Below, one piece after another: positions 11,901 through 21,295 of a stretch of DNA of 64,000 nucleotides (within the stretch, counting starts at the first letter, position 1; every line of letters starts with the position of its first letter). Where the stretch lies: assembly GCF_000227115.2 (NCBI RefSeq), contig NC_016485.2, positions 434,001 through 498,000 on the forward strand, given 5' to 3'. Under the pieces are notes generated by a model, which saw nothing but the letters and a program-made list of their open reading frames with translations, was not told the DNA's origin and made no database searches. The position numbers and the translations under genes were made by a program. This DNA is from Naumovozyma dairenensis CBS 421. Taxonomy: Eukaryota; Ascomycota; Saccharomycetes; Saccharomycetales; Saccharomycetaceae.

Positions 11901-12510
11901 AGTATATCTTTATTTGGAAAGTTGTGCCGTAAATGTGAATGAATCTGGTATTCACTTGGACAGATTAGCAGAAGAAGATGTAAATTTAAATGAACTACCG
12001 AAAGAAGAACTATTTGGTGGCAATTATGAAAGAGAGTTGTTATTGTTTACCATTAAACTGAAGGGTTTAATTAAATTAGAACTATTAAGAGGTGATATTG
12101 TTTCAAGAATTGCTTTAAATAAAGATCATTTGAGTCCATTGTATACAAAAGTTATCGACGATACGATTTTTAAGACAAGCACTACGGAAGCATCCTCAAC
12201 CAAGAGATCCATTGCAACTGTGAACACTAGGGAGAGAGATCTTGAATATAATGGAATAGAAAGGAACAATACTGAAATGGAAGAGCAAGACCGTTTAGAT
12301 CCAATTGAAGATTCCTCTCAACCTACTCAAGATGATGAACCGATGGTTACTAATCGTCGATATGAAGGTTTGGAACCTATTGAAGAACAATCTCAAGAAT
12401 TATCACAGGAGGTATCCCCACAACCCTTCCGATCTATTTCAGAGAATTTGTCAGGAATTGGTGGTACAGCAGATAGCCGATCTAACAACATTGAAGACTC
12501 TGATGCTTAA
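8962..12510 (+). CDS. IRR1: Irr1/Scc3, STAG-type cohesin subunit
   Basis: This large HEAT-repeat protein (1182 residues; S. cerevisiae Irr1 is 1150) carries the stromalin conservative region around residues 365-450 (FIHRFKDVDESIRSESMVHL, followed by KVTFLKYFGWLLSDESSSVR). The N-terminus is Ser-rich and acidic with basic KKR clusters, and the C-terminus is disordered and Gln/Ser-rich. Scc3 binds the kleisin Mcd1 and DNA and is needed for cohesin loading and sister chromatid cohesion. S. cerevisiae IRR1 is YIL026C, while the flanking RSC8 and CDC26 are YFR genes, so this locus interleaves two S. cerevisiae tracks. ATG 8962 follows an A-rich leader and gives the expected N-terminal length. Confidence 0.94.
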   Translation: MAERRRSARISSKSSASSSIAKEVDHSTRSIETDEHTAIDHDNDDSNSELESESESEEDDNEDDEDYIESSKKKGSARATTNKRKRTNNNGIRSTNKRTKTVPTSRSSVLSSTSAKKDQETYLELIKDFEPTELFEILATSEDVSIVELLTSWLETYTENRDKFLKEFINLVLNCCGAVATVEDHDVHSNDSSNETIGEVQLMFQRQKIHEFHLLVSKEHKKKSKYKPLYNNFVEFMSKLLDVANDLQLLFIESSPINKNDETNSENNENTEITMGPLVLDLLTWLSSFSVSKVRSFRYISTLSLYLFQDYLTNYIMILDKNYLSKLSKQLAVEEKKKRPNKKTLEKLNLTIMEIQGNKTVTESIIDNIVKLCFIHRFKDVDESIRSESMVHLAIWTENFPEYFLKVTFLKYFGWLLSDESSSVRIEVLKVLPKLVVDDRGKPTDNSFIRQFFERFKQRILEIALKDVDLEVRIQSINVLTGISSLDYLEDSEMLLILSTIFSNHDIKVSSTSKNSRFLASVAKFFARITNEKCQEFMNDNNLPKTIDNMSIDSTIKIGIFIRLLSNSFVSHLEMIKSGVEPREKIHILFQAAEFLFPYFGSQIENICQLLINDEISNDIAKQLSTKENDDQEEEANDDLDITPLFPTDSNSIVLYVTVLNGLTQGGISSKNSTKFHISDIIIPNYEKLMLNLPLQSIDILAPILEIFTLFTFEDWIHAGYEKTVSKVTEAIMKMFKESNLVCSDADMKYQSFSKVFQHIKKFELKELDELCVNELTYLKLQLENFLKDKMEKNEIGSPENFNETIVDLYEVYVNKLVLLGKGYTLEFDESLIKLFFKNYMSHMPSMLDSLDIETIELMDFKLLVLLVTWQLQKWEDIFENLDPTSSQFNNTSTLKTSMNTIILIIESLNKIMINLPASTESTMTAIYLLNRSLSNSTIDIVVAVRVFELKLPDSNPWKETLKNKLPYYLHTDVSNTFMEVYLYLESCAVNVNESGIHLDRLAEEDVNLNELPKEELFGGNYERELLLFTIKLKGLIKLELLRGDIVSRIALNKDHLSPLYTKVIDDTIFKTSTTEASSTKRSIATVNTRERDLEYNGIERNNTEMEEQDRLDPIEDSSQPTQDDEPMVTNRRYEGLEPIEEQSQELSQEVSPQPFRSISENLSGIGGTADSRSNNIEDSDA

Positions 12511-12756
12511 AAAGTAGGAACTTTATCATTTAGTGGAGCAGTTCTAAAAATTTTGCTATAAAAAATCAACTCTATATAAAGTTTGTAACTGGAATATACT
12601 AGATATAATATGAAGGTGGAATGGTGGAAAAAACTGTCATACATTCTATTTGATATATAATTATTTACTATGGGTAATCTGAACTCGGGTATGCTGTATC
12701 TAACGAAAAGCTTTAAAAGGAAGAATATTATTAGTACTTTCAGGATTTTAACAGTA

Positions 12757-13107
12757 TTACAGTTCCCTTTTATAGAACGGATTATCACTTCCATCATCAA
12801 TTGTAGGGTGGGTAGTTACTCTTGGCGTAACTGTAACTTGATGAGAGGCATCAATACTAGAATTCATCATTGCCTTAAGTTCAATTCCATTTTCCTTCAT
12901 TATGTTTATGTCTGTAATAGTCTCATTTAAAGAGGTTGATCCCATTGCAGAGTTTGATTTTTTTAGAGGTGCTTGCTGTACAGACACTTGGAGTTTTCGA
13001 CGATTAGCCTCAATTTTTAGTTTCAGTTTTCTCTCCTCTAGTTCCTTTACTAGCTCTGATATATCATCTTTATTCAACTGTAAGGTCGTAGGTGGTCTTC
13101 CTAACAT
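12757..13107 (-). CDS. CDC26: Cdc26, small subunit of the anaphase-promoting complex
   Basis: This 116-residue protein begins MLGRPPTTLQLNKDDI, the conserved N-terminal peptide by which Cdc26 inserts into the TPR superhelix of Cdc16. It ends in DNPFYKREL, similar to the NPFY-containing end of S. cerevisiae Cdc26 (124 aa). A charged helix (residues 18-45) follows the N-terminus and the middle is disordered. Cdc26 stabilises the APC/C ubiquitin ligase. The gene converges with IRR1 and lies next to the RSC8/IRC5 block, matching YFR036W. Such a short, divergent gene is easy to miss; the two conserved ends make the call firm. Confidence 0.9.
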   Translation of the reverse strand: MLGRPPTTLQLNKDDISELVKELEERKLKLKIEANRRKLQVSVQQAPLKKSNSAMGSTSLNETITDINIMKENGIELKAMMNSSIDASHQVTVTPRVTTHPTIDDGSDNPFYKREL

Positions 13108-13341
13108 TTGCTAGTTTTCTGGAACTCTTGATGCTGGTAAAGCTATTCTTAAATATTCGTACCTTAAGATTGATTAGTCTCGTCAACGCCTGAAAGTGTC
13201 AATCGTTGTTTTTACTATATTGCTTATCGCCACTGATTGAGAAATATTATCACTTTAAAGAAGAGAATAGAAATAATGGAATAAAAGATGTGTTTAAGTT
13301 TTTATGCTGTACTTTTCTCTAGTTTAAAAAAACAGAAAAGA

Positions 13342-13389
13342 AGCCTTGTTGGCGCNNNNNNNNNNNNNNNNNNNNAGCCTTGTTGGCGC
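13342..13389. other. Assembly gap inside a duplicated tRNA 5' end
   Basis: N run 13356..13375. The 14 bases AGCCTTGTTGGCGC occur both immediately left (13342-13355) and right (13376-13389) of the gap. The contigs most likely overlap by these 14 bases and the gap is not real. Confidence 0.75.
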
Positions 13390-13447
13390 AATCGGTAGCG
13401 CGTGTGACTCTTAATCACAAGGTTAGGGGTTCGAGCCCCTACAGGCT
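13377..13447 (+). tRNA. tRNA-Lys (anticodon CTT)
   Basis: The D arm, the anticodon arm TGTGACTCTTAATCACA with CTT, and the T loop GGGTTCGAGCCCC are all clear, and the sequence closely follows S. cerevisiae tRNA-Lys(CUU). No intron. An oligo-T terminator follows within about 10 nt. As written the gene is 71 nt, two shorter than expected: one C is missing from the 3' T stem and one G from the 3' acceptor strand, both in homopolymer runs. With an assembly gap touching its 5' end, sequencing error is more likely than a dead tRNA. Confidence 0.9.
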
Positions 13448-13582
13448 TTATATTTTTAATATTTTGATATATTTTTATGACTGATAATAAGAAACGACAC
13501 ACAAGAGAAGGCTTATGGGCTGAATAGTCTTATATTGTTCTCTCTGCTTTTAAGAAGCTAAGGTTCAAATATAATAACCAAG

Positions 13583-13610
13583 CCATATTTTACATGATTG
13601 TAAAATATGG
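13583..13610. repeat. Perfect 12-bp inverted repeat with 4-nt loop
   Basis: CCATATTTTACA, then TGAT, then its exact reverse complement. It lies about 135 bp downstream of tRNA-Lys in non-coding DNA. It could be a hairpin in a transposon relic; no gene is attached. Confidence 0.8.
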
Positions 13611-13839
13611 GTTGGATAATAGACCAAAATCTAAACTTCTTAAAGATAGAGAGTAGAATTTAGGATTCTAACAAATAGATGATCGGGTTCCTCTCTTTAT
13701 ATAGTATAAACAATAACTAATAAAGAGATATATATAACTTACTGAAATACCTCTAATTCTAGTTCAACTTTCAGTCCTTTTATAATCTTTCCAAAATACT
13801 TTTTTCTTCAACGTTTCTAATTACGTGTCGATAACTGCT

Positions 13840-14290
13840 GGAAGGATACTTGTAGTAAGTGTTACTATTAATATCCTGTGGTAAATGTTTAGATATCAAG
13901 TTTGGTACAACGTCCTCTAATATGACGCGAAATGATTACGGAACCTGGTAAAGGCTGGAATGATATTTTTAATAAGGTACTATTAATATCCTATGGTGAG
14001 AGTACAAATATCAAGTTTGGTACAACGTCTTCTACAAAGACACAAACTAATAATTACCAAAAATGGTAAAGACGTGTAAGACTACAGGCATCGACGCGAC
14101 ACGATAGTTGAATTATCGTGTCTACCAGCGTTAAGTTACATTTTCGTGTTTCTGTTTCATCATCAAGAAAGGTATAAATAGACCAATAACTCGAAGTTTC
14201 AATTCCTATTTTTTCTTATTTATTTTCAAGAAAGACGAACCTTTTTACACACATTATAAGGAAAATTAACTCTTGCTATAATTCATAACA
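13840..14290 (+). mobile_element. Possible Ty-type LTR relic with internal 115-bp direct repeat
   Basis: Two diverged tandem copies with a 115-bp period share ACTATTAATATCCT (13864 and 13979) and ATCAAGTTTGGTACAACGTC (around 13895 and 14010). A stretch GACGCGAAATGATTACG recalls Ty1 delta LTRs. Downstream is a 9-bp-arm hairpin (14098-14122) and a TATAAATAG box near 14174, as in LTR promoters. The zone sits between two tRNA genes, the favoured target of Ty integration. No intact LTR ends, target-site duplication or gag/pol frame were found, so this is a tentative relic call. Confidence 0.4.
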
Positions 14291-14929
14291 AACATAATCA
14301 ATTTTTAGGATGGAAAATATAACCACAATATCAGAGAAATATGAGAAAGGATGCTTCCGAGCGATTCTAGATGTTCATATAAAATCTCGTTGAAGTCGTG
14401 CATGCATAAAGCAAAACTCTTAATCATGAACACAGCTCTCAAAGTCCTTTCGACTAGGTGCTCGGCAGGACACTCTAAATACATGTAGGTTTGATTAGGA
14501 GAGACTAATCCAGAACGCCTGAGTACACACTCAGCAAAACCATACAACTTAACCGACCCAATACATAACTCTTGTACGCATGGCCGGCCGAAACCGTAGA
14601 AGTGGCTGCAATCAAAAACAATCTTAATAATAAATAAATAACACTTACATGACAGTCGACTCAATTCAACAAAAGATATTCAATTATAATTCAATAGACG
14701 TTATACAGCTACAAACATGTACGGTGCATGACGTAGTTCCAGTCATTACTTCGAACCTCAGAACTTCATAATAATACTTGACTCAACTTGACTGATAACT
14801 GACGACGCATAATTTCGTGACAGTAATTACTAAATTAATTATAAACTAGACATACTTCTTTGTGACACTTGGACGTGAGGCTAATACTTGGGTATCACAA
14901 TCTGATATTTTTATGATTTCAATTAAAAA
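14291..14929. other. Non-coding stretch before tRNA-Pro, possibly transposon-derived
   Basis: No recognised gene. A 119-codon minus-strand frame (14305-14664) resembles nothing I know and contains eight cysteines. A CAATTCAACA string ending at 14671 would suit an LTR 3' terminus but no matching TG start was identified. Confidence 0.4.
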
Positions 14930-15020
14930 GGGCGTGTGGTCTAGTGGTATGATACCCGCTTTGGGATCTAGTTTTCTCAGAAAATGCGGGTGGCCCGGGG
15001 TTCAATTCCCCGCTCGCCCC
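14930..15020 (+). tRNA. tRNA-Pro (anticodon TGG) with a 19-nt intron
   Basis: The 5' end GGGCGTGTGGTCTAGTGGTA and the 3' end GGTTCAATTCCCCGCTCGCCCC match yeast tRNA-Pro(UGG). The anticodon arm is CCCGC-TTTGGG...T-GCGGG. The intron 14966..14984 lies one base 3' of the anticodon, the canonical position for nuclear tRNA introns. Mature length is 72 nt. An oligo-T Pol III terminator starts at about 15028. Confidence 0.95.
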
Positions 15021-15170
15021 TTGATAAATTTTTAACTTTTAAATCATCGTTTTTTTCATAAATACGAAAAATCTGTCCAAAAATAGGTTTTTTTTTATTC
15101 TGTAAGTTTTTTTTCCTTTCTGGAACTTCTTATGTAGTTGAAATAATATTATATGTTCAGCGATTATTTA

Positions 15171-15515
15171 TTAATAGTTGTTTGTACGTCCGGTAAGCAT
15201 ATTCGTTATATTTTTAATATTGAAATTCGCAATGGATTTGAACCCACGATATATCCGTGGCTTACAAACAATTAGAAATTCAGTCCAAAGAACACTCTGT
15301 ATAAATGGTAATAATATAACGTCTCTTAGGATCACTTTAAAAATGACTAATGATTCAGTGACGAGTGTACCAGTATTCTGCTTCGTAGTATCAGGGTATA
15401 GTTTGTTTCTTTCTCTTTCTAAAGCATTTTGGAAGACTTGTTGGAATCGAGTGTCTGGTATCACAATCGTTTTCATATTTTCCAAAGATATGGGCTTACT
15501 TCTTAATCTCTTCAA
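15171..15515 (-). CDS. Small hypothetical protein with a conserved-looking core
   Basis: I do not recognise this gene firmly. The frame encodes about 100-114 residues. The first in-frame ATG gives a protein starting MKTIVIPDTRF; the open frame extends 13 codons further upstream from a TTG. The core VIFKVILRDVILLPFIQSVLW alternates charged and hydrophobic residues in a way that suggests a real membrane-associated or mitochondrial protein; it loosely recalls small fungal proteins of unknown function with an R-D-V-x-L-x-P-F motif, from memory only. An upstream ATG in another frame encodes MTREDIEEIKK before a stop, and its register would read naturally into the core if one base were changed, so the N-terminus may be split by an indel. 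It lies between tRNA-Pro and RPB3. Confidence 0.45.
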   Translation of the reverse strand: MKRLRSKPISLENMKTIVIPDTRFQQVFQNALERERNKLYPDTTKQNTGTLVTESLVIFKVILRDVILLPFIQSVLWTEFLIVCKPRIYRGFKSIANFNIKNITNMLTGRTNNY

Positions 15516-15826
15516 TATCTTCTCTCGTCATCTGAGTAGTTGCAGTAGATCTTCCAGACGGAACTTCCTTAATTGTTTTTAAAGTTGAAATATTACCTAT
15601 TACCCGGGTCATATAAATCTTCCATTTTTGAAAAGTTGGAAAAGTGGAAAATAAACTTATTGAAAGGTTGAAATAAAGAAACCACTGGCCAAGGTTTTCT
15701 ATGTGGAAGACAGTGGATCAGAATATCGAGTACATATAAGGCAGCTTGTCGTATCATATAGTATCGTTATTTACTAGTTGAAAACCTTGGCAAGCTACGT
15801 ATTCCCATTACCCTGAATACAAATAA

Positions 15827-16777
<951 letters not shown>

Positions 16778-17246
16778 CGGGGGGACGCAAGTTAAGAAGA
16801 AGACAAACAAATAATACCGCATATCCATCCAAGTACCAATTGATATACATATATATATATTTATTGGTCTTATCGCGGACTGAAATACATATATAGTCGG
16901 TAGTAATAATTTATATGAACAGTTTTGTATCAATAGACTTATACGTTAACACATATAAGCATAGCACCACTAGCCAAACATATATGTGCTAAGTATTACA
17001 AAGAACAACCTTGCTCACAGCACAGAGATACTATGTACATCTATACGTTTTAGAAACATTTTCGCCTTTTATCTTCCTGTAAAAAATATTAAAAAGTGAA
17101 ACAAAAAAAAAAATCAAACAAAGCTCATCGCGAGAACTTAATATACATTGATTATATTAGCGTTCCTTAACTATATCACTATGAGAACGTCCAACTTGAA
17201 CTTGAGTTTAAATTTGTAATCGCATTGAAGTGTAAGCAACTAAAGG
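16778..17246 (+). promoter_or_regulatory. RPB3-FAF1 intergenic with PAC motif
   Basis: At 17124-17131 the region carries CTCATCGC, the reverse complement of the PAC motif GCGATGAG, about 115 bp upstream of the FAF1 start and next to an A12 tract. PAC marks rRNA processing and polymerase genes in budding yeasts, which fits FAF1. The rest is AT-rich with short TA runs. Confidence 0.6.
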
Positions 17247-18284
17247 ATGGGATCCAATAATAATAATAGTGATGAAGATACAGAATATTTAAAAGCATTA
17301 GAAGCTCAAAGGCTTGCTTTTGAAAGTCAATTTGGATCATTAGAATCGATGGGATTTGAAGATAAGACTAAAGATATTACCGTTGGGTCTGATTCTTCAT
17401 CACACAACTCGGATAGTGATATCAATGATAACAATAATGATGATGACGAAGAAGAAGATTCTGAGAATGATGGTGATAGCGATTCCGATAGCGATATCGA
17501 TGTCGGTAGCCGTGATAATGAAACGAAAGTAACTGAAAAATCTAGTAGCATGATCACACGTGGACCAAAAGTGATTACCTTTAATGGGCCAGCAGATGAT
17601 TTCATTGCACCATCCAAGAAGGATAAAAAATTATTAAGTAGTGGGAAATCTCTGATACATACTATTATTAAAGAACAAGAAAGTGAAGAAAGAGAAATGA
17701 ATGATAATAAGAATGATAATGAAAATCTTGAAGAAGAGAACTTACAGAATGATATTGAGTTACAACAATTTTTGAAGGAATCTCATCTCTTAAGTGCTTT
17801 CAATAATAATAATTCGACTTCTTCTTCAATTACAAGTGGTGTCGCATTAACTTTACAAGGTATGAATGGGAGTAAAAGTGATTCCATTGCGTATCAAGAT
17901 GATCAAGTGATGGGGAAGGCTAGAGCACGTACTTTGGAAATGCGGTTGAATGGATTATCGAAGATAAATGGACATTCCAAAAATATTGATAAATTAGAAA
18001 AAGTACCGATGCATGTTAGGAAAGGTATGATTAAGAAACATGTAGAGAGGATTCAAAGATATGAAAAAGACGCTGCAGAAGGTGGTATTGTTCTTTCGAA
18101 AGTTAAAAAGGGGCAATTTAGAAAGATTGAATCCACATATAAAAAAGATATCGAAAGGCGTATTGGTCAGAGTATTAAAAGGAAAGATATTGAAAGAAAT
18201 ACTAGAAGAGAACGTGGCCTTAAGATTAATACGATCGGTAGGTCTACGAGGAACGGGTTGGTGGTCTCGAAAAGTAGACATTGA
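17247..18284 (+). CDS. FAF1: Faf1, 40S pre-rRNA processing factor; reading frame breaks near the C-terminus
   Basis: Conserved blocks match S. cerevisiae Faf1 (346 aa): LAFESQFGSLESMGFEDKTK at the N-terminus, LQNDIELQQFLKESHLLSAF in the middle, and KVPMHVRKGMIKKHVERI with VKKGQFRKIESTYKKDIERR near the C-terminus. Faf1 acts with Krr1 in early 18S rRNA processing. The frame ends SRNGL-type VVSKSRH at 18284, but the family continues with a conserved ...SKRDI.RI.GG tail. That tail is present just downstream in the +1 frame (18276-18375), ending in a Gly/Arg-rich stretch. Dropping T18275 would give S-K-R-D-I-E-R-I in one frame. So a one-base insertion (sequence error or real) or +1 frameshifting at AAA-AGT is implied, and the full gene probably ends at 18375. 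Confidence 0.9.
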   Translation: MGSNNNNSDEDTEYLKALEAQRLAFESQFGSLESMGFEDKTKDITVGSDSSSHNSDSDINDNNNDDDEEEDSENDGDSDSDSDIDVGSRDNETKVTEKSSSMITRGPKVITFNGPADDFIAPSKKDKKLLSSGKSLIHTIIKEQESEEREMNDNKNDNENLEEENLQNDIELQQFLKESHLLSAFNNNNSTSSSITSGVALTLQGMNGSKSDSIAYQDDQVMGKARARTLEMRLNGLSKINGHSKNIDKLEKVPMHVRKGMIKKHVERIQRYEKDAAEGGIVLSKVKKGQFRKIESTYKKDIERRIGQSIKRKDIERNTRRERGLKINTIGRSTRNGLVVSKSRH

Positions 18285-18375
18285 ACGTATCGGTGGTGGT
18301 GATAGTAGATCACATGGTAGAGGTGGTCGTGGAGGAAGTAAAAATGGGCGTGGACGTGGGCGTGGACGTCATTAA
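18276..18375 (+). other. FAF1: Displaced Faf1 C-terminal tail in +1 frame
   Basis: In the +1 frame this encodes VDIERIGGGDSRSHGRGG and then a GRGRGRGRH end. The DIERI-GG part fits the C-terminal tail of the Faf1 family, and the RG repeats suit an RNA-binding ribosome biogenesis factor. Confidence 0.7.
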
Positions 18376-19130
18376 AGGTAAAAATAGCATACCATGTCAT
18401 ACATAGATTCAATTACATAAAAAACTACGCATATTGTTCAATAATTTACATTCAATAGTTGCAATTTGCTATTACAAGTAGGTTAGATTTATATAATTAC
18501 ATGATAGTCCTATTTACATCACATTGTGGATTCTTTCATCCCAATGCGCTTGCATACTTTGAAATGAAAAAAGAGAAAAATCATGAGCAAGAGAAGAAGA
18601 TAAGTTTCGGAGCAGCACATTAATCTCATATCTAGACACCACTAGGCTTGCTTACACTAGTGTCCAGCTTTTAATATCTTCTATAACCTTGATTGTTTGT
18701 GACGTTATTTTATTAAGTATATATTTAACGTTCTCTTTCTGTGACATTTTCCTTTACGCTCCTCTAAATTTCGCGATGATTTGCAAAGCCACATTTAAAT
18801 TTTTGAAGAGCATCATGAAGAACAAAGAAAGAGAGAGAGTCAGTCATCGAGAGGTGTCTGGCAACTGGGCACATAAAAGAGCAAAACTAAACAAAATATT
18901 AAAACATTCAGACTGCTACTTTTCAGTATTTTTGATCCTACACATATATTTGCAGCTCTATCATTAAAGAAGAAAGGAAAAATACCATATTCAGGGTTTT
19001 TTTTATCGTGTATCCACTTTGCAAACTTGCTATTCCAACTTAATACCGTCTTTTAGAAATACTTTAATATCTAGTAACACACAAGGGAGTAAGAAGCCCC
19101 CCATATCGAATAGACAAGTTCTGACATATA
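18376..19130. other. FAF1-PHO4 intergenic region
   Basis: 755 bp with no supported gene. A 92-codon plus frame (18689-18967) has no recognisable content and looks like chance. Much of this is probably the FAF1 3' end and the PHO4 promoter. Confidence 0.6.
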
Positions 19131-20948
19131 ATGATGTACTTAGACGCTGGGAAATCGTCGTTTTTAGATGTTGTTGAAAAATATGTGAAGGAAAAAGGCA
19201 GCTCACCACCAGGCAATGCTGAGACCAGTGGTAGTAATTATAAATATGATGAACATCTAACTGCCACTATGAAGACGATCACTATACCAAAGATTAACCA
19301 AAATGTATATGAAGATATTACTGGTAATAATAGCAATACCAATAAAAATCAACCAGACGCAGACTTTACCACTAAGCAACCCTTCCAAAATGAGAACAAT
19401 AAGATCAGAATCAAAGAATATATTAATATTTCGGAGACATCATCTTCTTCCTTTGCTAATGGTGATAAAGGTAATGTTGCCGAAAACGATGACATCCATA
19501 ATGATGAACATTTACCTACTGAAAGCCTATTCAAAGATACTCGAGATTCTAGCACACACCATTATCACACAACCGAAAATATGACGTATTGGAACTCTAC
19601 ATCATTAAATGATTTAGACAAGTTCGTGTCCTCATTTCCAACAAAGGACAATATGACTAACTTGGTGAATGATTTTTATTTAAATACCGCTAAGGATAAT
19701 AACACCATCGACACGAATATAGATGTCACATCACATTTACAAACAACAAGAAATATCTCAATTGGTGAAGGGGATCACATGCCATTCAAGACAGAACCTG
19801 TTAAGAAAAGGAAAACTTCAAAAATAGATAAAAAAGTTTCATTTTCTCCAAGGCCTTCACCATTAGTGTCTAATTTTACTGCATCCTCGAACTTCGAGTA
19901 CACACCTTTAATAAAAACTGCTAGTAGTACTTCAGATAACGTTACACCATACTTGGGTCTTCAAAATGGACATTCTTCAGAGCCTCAAGTGAATGGGTTA
20001 TCATCATCATCAACTCATAACATTTATGATGAATCACCCGCAACTGTGGATTTTGAATATTTAGGTAGTGAGTTACAAAATAAACTATTCAAAGACTTAT
20101 TCTCAGTTGAAGAATTGAACATCGATTTACCAAGTCCAGCAAATTTGAATACAACCACCGCTAACAACACCAGATATAACACACGCTCAAATGACGGAAA
20201 TGACGGTGTCAGCAACGACAACAAAAACAATAATAATAACAATGATACGTATAATGGAAAGGTACGTAAGGCAACAACTATGAGGCCCCCATCGAAATCA
20301 CATGTAACAAGAACAAACAAGAGACATTCTACAGGTGAACCAATAAATTTCATCTTACCATCGACATCGACTACACCAAAAATGACGAATGTAATGAAAA
20401 AGGGATCAGCATCTGCATTATCATCCCCAGTTATTACATATACTAAAGTTCCTGCTGAAGAAGGATCTGATACTAGGAAATCGAATTCAAAATCAAATTA
20501 TGTGGTAGCAAGTAAATCGCCAGTGATTAAACCACTAAAACCAAAGAATAGATCAAGTAGTTCTAACCTTGATAGTACTACACCAAAAATGATGTTGTTA
20601 CCCACAAGTGCTATACAACCAACAACAACAACAACGGATGCTCCCCTCAATCTAGGCGTTCCTGCTATCTCAACAGTATCAAAGAAATCAAAGACTACAC
20701 CAGCAGACATTTCAACAAAATCATCGTCTCCATCACTTACACCCAATGGGAAGAAAGTTGAGAAGAAAACGACACATAGAGAAGCAGAGGCAGAGAGAAG
20801 AAATCGTTTAAATAATGCATTGACAGATTTAAATTCATTACTACCAGAAGGTTTGAAAAAAAGTGTCAGTATTCAATCAAAAGCTGTCATTGTGGAATTA
20901 GCTTCGAAATATATACGACAACTGCTTCAAGAATTGGAAAGAAAATAA
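19131..20948 (+). CDS. PHO4: Pho4, bHLH activator of phosphate-starvation genes
   Basis: The extreme C-terminus is a bHLH domain: THREAEAERRNRLNNALTDL (basic region and helix 1), a short loop, then SIQSKAVIVELASKYIRQLL (helix 2). The basic region keeps the His-Glu-Arg residues that contact CACGTG. Pho4 binds CACGTG/T sites with Pho2 and is held in the cytoplasm by Pho80-Pho85 phosphorylation at Ser-Pro sites; several SP dipeptides and a basic cluster KKRKTSKIDKK (about residues 224-234) are present. At 605 residues it is nearly twice S. cerevisiae Pho4 (312), mostly through Asn/Ser/Thr-rich linkers; a long Pho4 is also known in Candida glabrata. Gene order with QCR6 and RPL29 matches YFR034C. 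Confidence 0.88.
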   Translation: MMYLDAGKSSFLDVVEKYVKEKGSSPPGNAETSGSNYKYDEHLTATMKTITIPKINQNVYEDITGNNSNTNKNQPDADFTTKQPFQNENNKIRIKEYINISETSSSSFANGDKGNVAENDDIHNDEHLPTESLFKDTRDSSTHHYHTTENMTYWNSTSLNDLDKFVSSFPTKDNMTNLVNDFYLNTAKDNNTIDTNIDVTSHLQTTRNISIGEGDHMPFKTEPVKKRKTSKIDKKVSFSPRPSPLVSNFTASSNFEYTPLIKTASSTSDNVTPYLGLQNGHSSEPQVNGLSSSSTHNIYDESPATVDFEYLGSELQNKLFKDLFSVEELNIDLPSPANLNTTTANNTRYNTRSNDGNDGVSNDNKNNNNNNDTYNGKVRKATTMRPPSKSHVTRTNKRHSTGEPINFILPSTSTTPKMTNVMKKGSASALSSPVITYTKVPAEEGSDTRKSNSKSNYVVASKSPVIKPLKPKNRSSSSNLDSTTPKMMLLPTSAIQPTTTTTDAPLNLGVPAISTVSKKSKTTPADISTKSSSPSLTPNGKKVEKKTTHREAEAERRNRLNNALTDLNSLLPEGLKKSVSIQSKAVIVELASKYIRQLLQELERK

Positions 20949-21027
20949 CGAAAAGAGGCAGGAGAGATAATACATCTGCTGGACAGGCGAAAAAAGAATA
21001 ATCCCTAAAAAAACTAACACTAAATAC

Positions 21028-21033
<6 letters not shown>

Positions 21034-21059
<26 letters not shown>
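21034..21059. repeat. (TA)13 microsatellite
   Basis: Pure TA dinucleotide run downstream of PHO4. Confidence 0.95.
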
Positions 21060-21288
21060 ATTTGACTTTAAATACTATATTCATTCATTTTAACCTTATA
21101 ATAATACAACAAAAAAACATTAGACAATTCGTTCTTCATTATCCTGTACCTCTTTCACATGCAAGAATTATTTAATGAATCCAAGTGGTATCTAGTAAGT
21201 CATAAACAGTATTTTTAGAGCATATGTATTGATAAATATAGTATTCGTGACATTATTCTTACCTTGACTTTATAATATTATCAAATAG

Positions 21289-21295
21289 CCAATCA
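21289..21295 (+). promoter_or_regulatory. CCAAT box (Hap2/3/4/5 type) upstream of QCR6
   Basis: CCAATCA lies about 235 bp upstream of the QCR6 start. Respiratory-chain genes in budding yeasts are commonly activated by the Hap complex at CCAAT boxes. Single motif match. Confidence 0.4.

Noticed and set aside
14305..14664. 119-codon minus frame in the LTR-like zone
   Set aside because: No recognisable family; cannot be told from chance or an eroded element, so kept only as a note.
18689..18967. 92-codon frame between FAF1 and PHO4
   Set aside because: No family resemblance and composition like non-coding AT-rich DNA; probably promoter DNA of PHO4.
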